From Gymnogyps californianus (lineage: Eukaryota; Chordata; Aves; Accipitriformes; Cathartidae): DNA of 64,000 bases. The notes under the pieces were generated by a model. That model searched no databases and was not told where the DNA came from. It saw only the letters and a list, made by a program, of their open reading frames with translations. A program made the translations under genes and the position numbers. The DNA lies in the NCBI RefSeq assembly GCF_018139145.2, contig NC_059483.1, positions 3,473,001 through 3,537,000 on the forward strand. The letters run 5' to 3'. Positions 11,801-25,400 of the stretch are shown here, one piece after another (positions within the stretch are counted from its first letter, which is position 1; the number at the start of each line of letters is the position of its first letter).

Positions 11801-14800
11801 TTATTTCTATGGAAAGGTTGAAGTAAGACTAAGCAAGAATGATACAAACAGGTTTGCGCAGAATTTATAATCAGATTCAATAGTTACATTCTAAAATCCA
11901 TAGAATACAAATAGAAAATGATGTCCTGTTTTTTGTAAAATCTTTAAGCCTCCATCCAAGTCAGTCATCTGTTGTTCAGGAAGGGGCCATTAGCTCCAGC
12001 TGGTTGTAATGAAACTGGCTGGGAATTTTTTGAAACTCTTCTTCATCAGAAAGTTCCAATAATATTATGGTTGCCTCATTAGGTCTGTCATGTAATTTCT
12101 TGTGTCATTATTTGATCACATATTCAAAGAGATCAGAAATCAGACATCTGCAATCCTGTTATAGAATGTTATTAGAAGGAATAAAAATTCCAGAGATCAT
12201 TTATCTGTTAAAACCTACGGAATGCCTGCTTAGGGAGAAGATAAATATTTTGAAAAAAATGCATTCTATGGAATCCTCTAGTGAACCGGTATTTTGGAAT
12301 ATCAGAACATAAAGGTTTCCTCTTATAACATAACAAATCCCAACAGCTATATGCTGCTAGTATTATAAGAAGTCTACTTACTTATTGGCATGAACCTATT
12401 TGCCTCCGCCAAATAAATACTGACAACTGTCCTTTTGTGAATTATACTGGGTTTGTGTGTGAGGTGTGTTTTTTTAGTAGTAGTAGCAAAAAAATCCATT
12501 TTATTATGGTATTATCATCGTCTTGTATCTCTTGCTCTAGCCTGCTCATACCCAGTGATACCACTGATGTAAAGCAGTTCACTTGTGTGATATTTTCTGC
12601 TTCTTTTATGGGGTTGTCTTTAAGACTTCCACCTCAAATACTTTTAAAAGCTTCTTAAAAGCTCTTGGTTCTACATTATCTATCTATCTTGCTTAGCAAC
12701 TGCAGACATGCATTATATGGCAAATCCCATTCCAGAGAAGAAAATAGATAAGATGTTGTGAGTGCTGGAGGTATAATAAAGACTTCTCACACAAAGAATA
12801 AACAACTCAATGAGCAGCAATAAACTTAATTTGCACATTAGATATGCTTTTCCAAGTTCTGACATTTCAGTTGAAAATAATGCTGAAGCAATGAGGCCTA
12901 TAATTGAACAGCCAAAACTTCTCCAGAGGGGAAACAAAAACAAATGTTCCCTGCAAACAAGATCATTTTTATACCATGTTGTTACTCAGTGTTTTAATAA
13001 ACTTCATAAATGCCAAACAAAATATTTTTTTCATGTTTTAATGTGATTTTCCCATATTGCTCCATTAGGATGTATGCATGTGATATGTGAAATGGTATAT
13101 AACCTTAATGAAGTCAGAGCTGCCTAAATCCTAAACTTGTTGGTTTATTCATTGCTAGCTGTGCTGTAACGTCGTCTCAGATTACACGTTGCACTGCGTC
13201 AATGCTAATTGCTCTTTCATAATAGGAGCATGAAAAAGATTTTTGCCAGTTGCAGTAGGTTAGGGAGGAGGTCATGCCTGCAGGCTACAGTAACCATTCT
13301 GAAGTAATTGAAAACAAGAATATTAAGAAAAAAGAGAGGGTTACAAATTACATTTAATAATGTGCTCTTCTTGTAACTACAGACATTATTATTATCTGTT
13401 TTGCAAAAATGATTAATATGCTTACTATAATCTCAGAAGTTCCACTTTTTAACTTGTTCTCCTCATTTAAAATCAACAAATACAAATACTTTATAAGCAA
13501 ACATCTGCATTGAAAAGATTGTGCGGGAGCAAAGAGAAAAAAAACATACTAAGGTTGCCTGAGTTTTCCTCCTTTTTTTTTTTTCTGACAGTGATCAAAG
13601 GTCAGACCATAGTCATTTCACATGCTGCTCACAGGCATACCTATACAAACAATATCTCTTTTCATGTCCTCCAGCTCTGGACTACTCCACCTGAGTGATA
13701 AGTTTGTACAAATTCTTTTTACTAATGGAGAAAGACCATCCATCAGCACAGCAAAAACTTGAAGCAAAGGACTGCTTTGGACATAATGCACTTTAATGCG
13801 TTCCACAATGTATTTAACTGTCTTTCAAAGAAGGGTGAAAAACACTGTAGGGAAGACACCCCCCTGCAGAGCATCACTGTCTTGGGACCAGAGCCAGGGT
13901 GTGTGGTTACACCAGAAGCTCAGCCCCAGCGCAGACAAAGCTGCAGCTTTGGAGGGAAGGAGAATTACAGCAGATGTGACCATTTGATATGATGCGTCTC
14001 CTAGCCCATAACATGATTTTCCGGATGTTTAAACTGATAATCACAGGATAGCTGTTAGGGAAGTTATTTATACACCTCCAACTAAAGCATCACAACATCT
14101 ACAAATGAAACTCCTAGCCTCACCAAGGTGGTCTGAAAAGCTGAATTAGGTGTTGAAATTGCCAGTGTTTTCAGTGGGAGGACTTAGACCCCCATCCAAA
14201 AGCAACACAAACTGCAGAAGGTGGCCATTTTAATATTCAGACTCAGAAGTCCTGTGAAGGGCCAAAGAAGAGTCTTTGCTTGGCTCTGATTTGTTTTGGA
14301 GTTATTTACCAAAGTAGCACACAGCAGCTGGGATGCAGAGAAGGAGTGGGTGGCTTCAGGATCTGCAGGAATGCAACGTATGCAACATATATCTGCCCCA
14401 CACTGAAGAAAATAAACCCACCTGATTTTCAGATTGCTTCATAACATCTTTTTTTTTTTTGGCACCCCAGCTTTAAAGTCTCTTCTGCAGTCTCAGATGT
14501 GTTAGAAATTGTAAATGAGCTGAATAAACTCACCCAAGCACACCACGCAGGGTACACTGAACCTCCACGCTGCCTCGGTGTCGTTTCAAACTCTGGCTGC
14601 CCAGTGCCTGCAACAGTGCAGCCCATACCTGCGACGTCTGAAAGGAACTGCCGTGCAAATATCATTATTAATGTTACTGCCTGTTTCTGTGGATATCTTG
14701 GGAGACCTCCCTGATAAACAAATTGATCATCAGAGCGGTGCGGTCATGAGTTTTTCTTTGCTGGAGGCAGTGGAGAGCTCAGTTTCAGCTTTAAACTGCA

Positions 14801-14910
14801 AGTAAAAACCTGTCAATACTCACGCTGATTGGCACAGGCTTGGGCATCCCACTGAAAAAAAGCACATACTTTCTACTATTCATAAAGCACAAAAGAAAAT
14901 ACTGAAGTAC
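8866..14910 (-). other. CNTN6: CNTN6 intron, 6045 nt
   Basis: A GT-AG intron between Ig5 and Ig6. It holds T12 runs (13573-13584, 14449-14460), a small CpG-bearing inverted repeat at 9064-9076 (GCACGC-T-GCGTGC), and a fragment resembling an old sauropsid repeat near 10427-10450. No gene was seen inside it. Confidence 0.75.
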
Positions 14911-15038
14911 CTTTCACAATCAGGTTCCCTGAATTTCTGGCAACTCCGAACTGATTTGCTGCTACACAAGTGTACACCCCAGCATCTGATTTGGTGATGT
15001 TATAGAGCCTGAGACTGCCATCCTCTAGTAAGGTGACC
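14911..15038 (-). CDS. CNTN6: CNTN6 exon: second half of Ig domain 5
   Basis: A 128-nt exon between acceptor CCCCAG and donor GTACTT. It supplies one base to finish the split Arg codon and leaves one base over. It encodes [20 protein letters not shown], then [20 protein letters not shown] and VK. It shows the I-set D-A-G-x-Y-x-C F strand and an N-I-T sequon. It is isolated by a 15.5 kb intron upstream and a 6.0 kb intron downstream. Confidence 0.95.
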
Positions 15039-18000
15039 CTGGGGAAAAAAATAAACAAACAAAAAAGAAGAAAAAAAGACTTCTGTTACAGGAACTGTAA
15101 TAGAAATGCAACGCTACTTTTAATATTTAAGTGCTTCCATTATACTTTTTCTCTCTACAGCAAGCTGAATATGTATCAACCAATTTTCACCTCTGCTTAT
15201 TATTGATTTCTATATTAGGAATGTTATATTGACATACTGGAGTTGGCCATTAACTTATCTAGCTGACTTTCTTGCAGCAAAATCTGGAGTCTCAAGAGAA
15301 AGAAGGAAGACCCAATTTGTTGCCTAATTGTGCTATATTTTACCACGGGGGGCTTTTTTTTTCAGCTCCCAATGCTCCTATGCCGTACTAATGTTGTGTC
15401 TGAGCCCAGCTGCCTGTGCAATTTTGTCAGGATTATTAAAAGATATTAGCAGACTAGCTGAGATGCTGAAATGCCATCTCACGAGCCAAGGAGCCAAATC
15501 AAATACATCGCTGTCTCATAGGGCCCTCAAATCACCTTATTAGTCACTATGTTGTTTATACCAGTTTGCAGAGTATTGGGTAAATTGCATTTAATAGTAA
15601 TTTCAGGACCACTCCTGGGTTTTATGGACAAAATTAATTTCTAAGCTTGCTCATATGCTTTTTCATGTCAATGAGATACTGTCAGATGTAAGTCAGTACG
15701 GAGTTCAGCATATGTTTTCCTTAGGTAAGCTTTCACTGCATGCCTGGCACCTTTTTGCTTTTACATACAAGGACAGCACTTCAGGGCCTGGGGATTTTCT
15801 TCACAAATATACAGAATACGTATCTATCAAAGGTAGAGAATTTCAAAATGAAAACTGAATTAGGTAAGCGATGAACTTTTGGACAGAAAATAATATTATC
15901 CTGTAATGTTTTGTTAATTTTGTGTCAGTTCCTCCATCCACCTGTTGCACCTGGTAGGTGCTGAAGTTCTTGACCAATTTTTTCTGAGTTTAGAAGAAGG
16001 ACAGTGCGCTGAAAGACATGAAGGGCCTGGAAATTTCACGCAAGTGTGTTCAGGGTCTCTATGTACAGCCCCTCTTGCCGGTAAGGCCGCTGCACGAGCA
16101 CGCTCCTTAGTAGGCATCAGAGAATCTGCACCCAGCCGGGGAAGAGCTGCACTCCAATGCCACACTTTCTTACATCTGACAAAATCCAGCTGTAAGTCAC
16201 AAATCCACAGGAAACCAGGCTTCATTCATTCCAGCGCTCACAGAAGCACTGCATTACTTTTTTATATTCCTCTTTTAATTGACATTTAAATCTAATACAA
16301 GAATCCTTTTATAAAAAGAAAATATCTAATTCATGCATCACAGCCTGGGTATTTAATATTTATTACTAACAACATAAGATTGGATGATGTAATGAATTAT
16401 TAAAGGAAACGAACAATAACAAGAGCAGAAGTTGAAGCTGGCAGTAATATCATAGCCATTAAACACAAAAAAAACGTCATAGTGTCTTGCTGCATTCCAC
16501 TCTGGTATTTATACGCTTGTAGCTATATGTGTAACACACATTAGACCTTGTTCTGCTTCCCATCACACGCTCCCAGCCTCTCAGCTGATGAAGAGAAGCA
16601 CTAGACTTGGATTTCTGGTGGTCCTCTCGCTTACATCACCCCAGTTTCATGTCTCCCACTCTTGCCTGACCTTACCCTGCTGAAAGATCTGCTCCTGAGC
16701 AGGGCAGGGCTGGATTTAGGAATGAGAAAAGCTAGGATATCCCCATGGTGCCGGGCACTCTGTCACTAGGGTGCAGAGCTGAGAGGGGAAGGGATTTAGG
16801 CTTGAACAAAAAATCTTTGTTTCCTTGGCAATAATCACCAGGTACTGCAGCAGCTGTTTGCATGCAATTTGTAGTACGATGAGAAAATAAGTTCGGGTTT
16901 AATAATCCATCATATATCCATGTTAAACCGGAGAGGAGTAAAATATGAAGCAACAAAGTACGCTCTTCAAGATAATGATGGATCAACTAAATGACATTTT
17001 TCGAATGAGGAAGGATGAATAAGCATGAAAGAACCGAGCCTTTCTGCTGGCTTCACGATGCCGTGCATCAAAACGAGAGGCTATGGTTGCCTCTCCCTCT
17101 CAGTATGGGGACACACCTGATGACAGTATTTCAAAGGCAGGTTTAAATACAAAGAAACATTTGCAAGTATTCCACTTCTGCCTCTGCAATTTGCTTTGCA
17201 TTATTGATGCATTTCAGTTTGCACCAGTCACAAGAAAACACCCTCATTAGAAACTGTTGGTGATAAAATAGTTGATTCAATTGACCGGTTAGCTAACATA
17301 TGGTGGCTTCATCAAACAGTATCAAAAGAGATTCAAGTGTGAATCAGCAAATGTTCATAAAATGGATACCTGAATAATAAGTTATAACAAGCCACTGTAG
17401 TGTCTTTCTCACCATCAAATATTGATGCTCTGTTATTTTTACTGCAGTTGCACCTAAAAGCTCTAGGTACAAATTGGAATCCAGAAGTGGGCATGAGGCA
17501 AAAAAAAGACAATCCCAGTCCCCAAAAGCTTCCAATGTAGGTAAATACACAGGAAAAAGCAGTCTGTAAAAATACAGACTAATAAAGGGGAGAATCTTGG
17601 AACGCACAGGCTCTGTGCTTAGCCCCCTATGGATTTCTGGCTAGGGCTTTTTCACTGAAGTTTAGTCATGTCTCGCTCAGATTTTTTTCCCTGTATTCTT
17701 CGTTAGGAATTGAGACCTGAATAATTCTCAGCTTCCTGGTTTATCCACTAAGAGGGGTTTGTACCCACTCAAGAGCTGACGAGGTAATGTTTGCTCTGAA
17801 GAAATGCTGCGAAACAATATTTCAATGGCTGGGCAGGCTGAGGATGGAATGGCTCTTTCAGTGGATCAAAACTGAGCTTAGCAAAGAGAAACCATGAGCT
17901 AATAAACGCTTCAGAGTTGTTTGAAACAGAGGTCACGCTACCTAAAGACAATTAGGGAGCTAGCAGTAAATAAGATACTCAGGCAGAATTTATGTAAAAG

Positions 18001-19059
18001 CACAAAGGACAGCAGAGTAATTAGTTAGCGGGGAAGGGAATTAAAGAAAAAAAAAAAGTGAGTAATATCCAGCTGTACTGAGGTCTGTGTCAGGAGAGGG
18101 ATGAGAAAGCAGAGCACAGCAGAAAATCAAGACGATGCATTTCAAATGCAAGGAAAAAAAAGCAACCTGAAATACCGACCCAGTTGCCATGAACAACAAA
18201 GTTGCCATAAACTTCCTCAGAGCCACGACTTTACGCCATGGGTGGGTTCAGAGGGGCTGCACTTTATCCTCTTCCATTTGTCTTTCAAATAATGGAACTG
18301 TGATTCTGAAGGCAATGGGAATATTTCCTTTAATGGGCTTCGGATCAAGCTCTAACAAACGATTTAAAAAGAAGCTGTGAAACGCATGTCTCACCTGCTG
18401 AAAGGCTTGCTGAAAACCGTTACTTTTCACAACATTTTAGACTGCGTGAAGTCTAAAATGCGTGAAGGCTATAGATAATAACTCTTAGCATTTGCATCAG
18501 AAGACAAGGTAATTCCAAGTACTGAGACAAGACAGAAAAGTTTAACTTGTCCAATATAATGCAAGTAGAATATTTTGTCTGCCAGGAAAACCGGACTTCT
18601 CTCAATAAGTAAATGAGTGCCTGTCGAGGGACAAAAAGCAAAAGATCTGAAGCAGATCTGATAAATGTATCCCTGCGAAAGAAGGAGGAGAAGGAAGAAC
18701 GAAATGAGCTACTTGGGACACAGCTCTTCATAAAGCCCTCTTGCAGCAAGGGATTGCTTAAGCATAAGACTAACTCTAAACTGGCATCTCTGATTTACAA
18801 AATGCTTAAATTCTTATCAGACTAGTGCTGACGTCTATGTTCCTGCCTGAATTACACAAGCGCTACCTCTGAGTAAATAGCTCAATTAAGCAAAGTTGCT
18901 ATGAAGAAAAGAAGAGATGAAAATCCAGTTACATAAATCCATACAAAGTTCCTGCACACAAGGGCTAATTAGAAATACCCAGAAATATCATTCCATATGT
19001 AACAAGCCTGAGAACCTACCCTGCAAAAAGATGGATATGTTGGATGCAGTTCACTTCAT

Positions 19060-19440
19060 GTGGATCATAGGAACATAAGACAGCTCTTAAAGCCCAGTTC
19101 AGAGCCATGTCTAGCCAATTTTCCACGTGCAGGATGCCCGGGGCAGAGGGCGAGGGCAGGGTAAGGATGCAGCGGCAGGTACCGCAGTCCCTTCCCAGCA
19201 CCGAGTGACCTGTAACCCCAGGTTCGGATCTAGAGATAGTGCCTTTCTATATAGGATGAAATCTGTCTTCAGGAATGAATCCAAAGCCCTTTGAGCCTCT
19301 GCAAACCCTTAGTCCCACAACAGTTTGTGAGAAGTTTTTCCCTGGTTTATTTAAGCATAGTGTATGTGACGTCCTTTTCTTTGTTTTGAATCTACACATT
19401 CCATCGGATTGATCCACGTCCTCATCCTCTCAGTGACTCC
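19060..19440. mobile_element. Ancient amniote retroposon fragment (CR1/L3-like)
   Basis: The left part has the ATAGGAACATAAGA-like start. The right part resembles the shared amniote repeat whose text reads roughly 'cacaacatc..tgtgaagaag..ttccttttgtttgttttgaa', seen here as CCCACAACAGTTTGTGAG and CCTTTTCTTTGTTTTGAATC. It is heavily diverged and the middle is not alignable by eye. The family name is uncertain. Confidence 0.5.
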
Positions 19441-22400
19441 ACTAGTATACAAGATAAGCATTACATACAGAAAAGGAAAACAAACAGCCTACCCAAGATC
19501 TGCTGGAGTCAAAACTCTGCGTAATGTTCAAAAAGAATAGTTTGCAACGTTTCTGCAGAAGACATGAGACCAGGAAGAAGTGAGAGCTCATTAAAATTGT
19601 CACACATACTTTTTAAGTAAAGATCTTGAGAAATCAAGCAGGGATGATAGGTACAGCTTTTAATTAACCAGGCCAAACAAACCATCTCCGAAAGTGTTGC
19701 CTCATGTGAACAAAAGATTGTTGATGGCTATTTGCTTTGATCTTAAGAGCATGAAAGAATAATATGTATTTAACAAGGCTGATAGAAAAACAAAGTCTGA
19801 GAAAAGAAAGAGGTGTCAACTCATTAGATTTTAAAGTGCAGCAGAGGTAATTTTTGTGCACTGCTGTATTGTTTAGCCAATCTGTTTTAGAAAGGTGCAA
19901 TTTTAATTCATGGATGTGAATTGCATTAATTCAAGTCAGCAAATGTCTTTGAAATCCCCATCAAAATCGGTTGAGCTGGATTAGTGTAAAACTGGGGGTG
20001 AATCAAGCCTACTTCTGCAGATTTCAGCACTGCCAGTAGGGTAGCTATCTCTTCAAGGGCATAAAAGAATTCCTTTCAAAATAAAGTAACCCCGATACTT
20101 AATGTAAAGATTCACTCTTCTTTTATCCTGTCTGCCTCTAACATCAAGTGTCTGACACCTCATAATGTTATTGAAGTCACCGTCATAGCACTGTGCAGAT
20201 AAAAAGGGAGTATTCTGGATCTGATGAAATCAGAGGCAAAGTAATTTTCATTATCTGAGAAATCCTATTTGAAACCATGTCTTCTCAGTCTCACTTTACT
20301 GCTCAAGAGCAAAACCACTCTTAGGCTATGAAAAGATATATTGTTTATAAATTTCTTCAGATATGCTAGCAGACATTGAGACAATAACTGACTTCTCTAA
20401 TTTTACAAAGATTGAGAAGCATGAGAGAGGCTGAATTAAAAAGTACAAGGGGAAGTAAGTGAGGGGCAGAAACATGAGCACAGCCCTCAAGTGACTCAGA
20501 ATTACCAGTGATTTATGCAGATGTAAATGTGAGTAAAGTTTGACTAAGTGAATGAATTGTACCTGCTGATGACAGCTCTGGTATTTTTGAAAAGGTCCCA
20601 CTGAGTCCCATCTGAGATCCGACTGTCTGTATTATATGTTAATGATCTTTGTACCTGTTTATCCTATTCTGAGCGTAATTTGTATGCTAATAGTATTGCC
20701 ATTTAATAAACTATGCTTAAAAGAAGATTTTCCTTATCTGCATGATGATATAAACGAGCTTCAGAGTTGACTGACAATTAACTGAAAATAAAATAAATGC
20801 CATTAAACTCTGTGTTAACTATTTGGATCAAAACAAAATTACACAATCTAGCTGAATAGTCTTATTAAAATATTTTAGAAAAGAATACTATTAGCAATGA
20901 TAGAAGGTGACACTATAACACTGTTCCTTGCTATTTCCTAAAATTTCCCTCTGTTCCTAAAAAGGAACGCTATTTTTGCATAGAATCTCTGCAATTTGGG
21001 ACCACAAATATTTATTTTATGTAAATATATACAGACATCTGAATTGAGTTATACTCCATCATAAAGCTTCCAGACAAAATACAGTATTTTCAGGAGATGG
21101 TACTCCCTTTTACATAAAATAGCAAAAGTTGTTTTGCCCTGTCTTTAACATACTCAAGTATTAAATGTGAGGCAGATGTTCTTATGCAATGATCAAAGAA
21201 AAAAGTGACAAAAATACCATCTCTGTAGACATGTGTCTAAATCTATTTTAGTAATATGTCTCAAAACTTCCAGCTGGGGAATACTGGGCAACAGCACCTC
21301 TATGTGTACAGGAAAGGAAGACGTGCCAAGCGAACAACAAGTTTAGTGATGACACAAAACAAACAAGCAACCCCCAAAAATGTAGTTTGCCATGTTTTAA
21401 TCCTTTCCGCTTTCTAAATCCTTGTGATAGTTTTAAGGTGGTTGTGAGCCTGTTCATCCTCAGGCTGTTGCGTTAAACAAACATGCGCATTTCTGATCTT
21501 TTCCCACATAAAGAACTTGGTCTTGTGTCATATTTACAAGATATGGCCCATTTATGGCTCTTCTCTTCCCTGTGCCTGTCCTTGCCCTATTTCAAATCTG
21601 CATCTAAAGAGCGGATATCATGAGAGGAGAGATGTAGTATAATCCTGGACTGAGACAAGAGCCATACCTTAGCATGTCCAAGCAAAAAGAAAGATTTCTT
21701 GGTTATTAGTCTACCTTGTGGACAGCACATAATGAAACATCGTATTTATGTAGCCATACGTTGACTAGTCTGAACACTCATAGCAGAAAAAAATAGCGAT
21801 AAAGTAGTACACTGAGAAGGAAAGGATCAGGAACCAGACTTTGCGAAATTCTGTTGTGAGAATTCAGGTAGAAAATGAACTGAATTGCCAAAGGAAAAGG
21901 TTGCCATTTTTTCTATTTGCCAACAAGTTCTGCTGTTTTTATGAAATCTTTATAACTCCGGTACATCAGAGAAAAGTTCTTTCAGCACAGGATGGTATGG
22001 CCACACTACTACTATTCAATCTAATCCCACCATTAATCATTATTTTTATGATTCAGACATTATTAGGAGTTCAGACACAGCCATTCATACAACCAAATTC
22101 ACTCCAGATGTAAAACTAAGCCCTTAATATAGGACTTAAGTAGAATTTAAACAGTACATAAGGCCCTGAATTACCCTCTGCATGGGAGTTTAATTCACTT
22201 ACAGCAATCTTCTTCCCTATCTGCTTGTCAGAACATATTTCAAAAATAAAAGTACAATAAAACCTGCTGTTAACTTTAAAGTATTCTCTATATACAACAA
22301 GCAACTGATACCAGGTACACAGCGTGGCACTGGCTTGCTTTCAGAAACACTGGCCAGCATGTTCATGTGCACTCACCCCCGTAATAGATATACGGTATTG

Positions 22401-25400
22401 GAGATGAACAGTGTTCGTCTTCCATGATTTCAGCTTCCATGACTCATCTTCTTTCAGCTGCACATGCTCTTGTTCTCATGTCTTTAGCTCTCATCACCTC
22501 TAGCTTCTTGCACCCATTGGTTGGGCTGCCTGTGGGCTTGTAGGAAATCCTGGGGCAATCCTCACTGGCCTATTGAATTTATGCTTAATTTGAGCGATAA
22601 TTATAGGGATTGCATGTGGTTCACTGAAGCCTTAGACCCACATCCGTGCTCAAAATATCACAGAGCAAAGTTTTATGTCTTTTTAATGTGTGAGTAATAT
22701 TCTGCCACTTGTGTGTGACCCTTAAGCAGCTCCTCCTTTCACTGAAAATTTGAAAAGATTTTTAGTTCTCATAGAAAAGAAGTAACGAAATAGCAGTATT
22801 TCTTTGTAATAAAATCCCCTGGCTAAACCAGAGGTGTTAGTATTCTCCTACAAACCCTTCATGTTGGCCCAGCATCAGCCACATTTTCAGGGTGCTGTTT
22901 CTATGCTTTCACTCACATAACCCTTCACACTCAAAATGATCCCAGAAACTCCTCCCTGGAAGACTCTTTGTTCATCATGCCTACAGCATGACTGGCAACA
23001 GTCCATGTGCCTGTCATGTTAATCAATATCTTATTGCTCCTTTTTACATCACCTCCCCAACACATCCTGATCTATCTGTTACCTCTAATGTTACTCGTAG
23101 GTTGAAAACTTTTGGGATCAGAAACTATCTTTTATTTGGTGTTTGTGCAGCATGTTTTTCATCCAATACTAGTATTTTTGTATGCTATGGCAATACACAC
23201 CAGAATAGTGCAACGGTAATGATGTGCATGGCACTACAACTTGGACTAGAACAGAAGCACAGAAGGTTGCATTCTCTCATTATTTTTTGTGCAAACTCCT
23301 AATTAGGAACCTTGATTAACAGCCTGCTGAAGTCAATGGAAAAACTCCAATGAGATTAGCTGGCTTTGGATCAAATCCTGAACATCAATCAGAATACGTG
23401 CATGAAGCAGGGACAGAACGTGAACTGAAAGGGAGAGAGGGCACAACAGTGACATTCACTGGGGTTTAGTTTATTGCAACTCCTTATGACATGGGAGAGT
23501 GACAGATTGCTTGGGACATCTCAGCATGTAGGACAGCCCCTCAGAAAGGCTCACGTTAACAGGGTTCCCAGGAGGTGAGTAGGAACAATTTAGAATTGTA
23601 TTAGAGAGGTGTCATACAGAAGGGAAATTGTAATAAATCCAGCATCACGCAGGTTGTCATTCTTTCTTATACGTGAGAACATATGGTTCATTTGCTTACT
23701 TGATGCTCACGCTATCTGATGTGCTAAACGCTATTGCATTAAGTAGTCAGTAATACATGATGAAATTAGGTTTATTGGCTTGTTCCATTATGAAACTCTC
23801 TAAGGAGAGAGAAAAGAAAGGAAAAGCCCTTTCCTTATGTCTTCTACTGCACTAATATTCTCTGTCTGCCAGTGTTTCATTAGGTCAAGTAACAATGGGG
23901 GTCCCCTTCTGCCTTCTCATTACTCTGCAGTGGATTGACTTCAAATGGAAAGATAACAGAGGAAAAAGAAAGAGGAAAAACAAAGCAAAATAAGATTAAG
24001 AAGAAAAATAATATATTGTCTTTTTCTTCCCCTCATCTGTGCTCATTCTTCCTTCTCCTTATATCTCCCTCCTCATCTTTCACTCATATGCTTTCCACTC
24101 CCCTGCCCTCACTCTCAGCTTGGGGAAGAAGACAGAAATAACTGGAAACACGGAGAACACAAAGAAGGAAAGATTGAAGGTGCTTCAGGTCAGTCTGCGG
24201 CATTTTCTGGCAACCGTTTGGTTGTAAAACTTTTCTGATGCCGTATCATTAGTTTTGCTGGATCACCAAACATCTCTGCTCATGCGTACTCACTCTTCAG
24301 TGAGTACTGCCATGTTTTATATTCCTCCTAGATCCAATGACATTATTCAGAATGAAGCATGGGCAAATGCTTGCACACTTATGCCTATAATCAACACTGA
24401 AAACAGAAAAATACCACTGTTGTTAGCAAATAAATATTCAAGAAATATAGCATAGCTGCCTCCGCTAGTCTTTTGCGATACCCTCTTTTCTGCTATCTTT
24501 CATATAGAAACCGAGACGACTGTAATCTGAGCATAAGATATTTTTAGCTAGAACATAGAATACTCCTTGCAGCTCTCAGCATTCCCTCGGGAAGAGTGTA
24601 ATGATGGGTTTTGTCTGGTTAGCACCAAAGATGTAGTAGTAGTGCGGCCTGAGAGATGAAAAACCAAAGCAATTCTATACAGCAATCTCAGGTTTTGTAG
24701 GAGTTTTCATATCTTAATATGTAAGTTCAGACCAAGCACTGAAAGCAGGCAGGTAAATCCATGCCTTTGATTTCTGTCAATATATTTGTTAGCAAGGAAT
24801 GGAACTGAAGTGATTAATCAAACGTAGCAGATGTGGAATCAATTCCATTGGTTCCCTAAACAAAATCAGAATTTCATCAAGAGATAAACTTAGTTTGTAT
24901 TCATGTTGACTTACAGCGATGGTGTCTAAGATATCTGGAATTGCTCTGATTGCTGATGCCCACACTTCAAGTGCTCTATTTAAAAACTAAAATAGGAAAT
25001 GAACTTCTTTACAAGCACACAGACACTGATAAGATAGAAGGGTTAAGGCATATCATCAAAGCTATGCAAAGCTTCTTGTGGTAGAAAAGCAAGAAGGATA
25101 AAAATGGAGATACACTTAATCCACACTTCAAAAACCAGACTTGAAAAATAAAATAATAGTAATATTAATATCCCATTGCTATTCACCTACCCGCATTGCT
25201 GTAGAAAGCTGGGAATAGAATGATAAGTGCTGGAATAGCATAAGAAAATATGTTCTATATGAAACTTGCTACCAGCATACAAATGTCTATACTACCTTTA
25301 TCTGCAAAGAGCGGGTGCATAAAGCAGGGTGGTTTGTGGCACTAAGCCCCATGACAAGCAAAGCTTCTCTTTGCCTGTGCTACTCATCTGGTCTGACTTT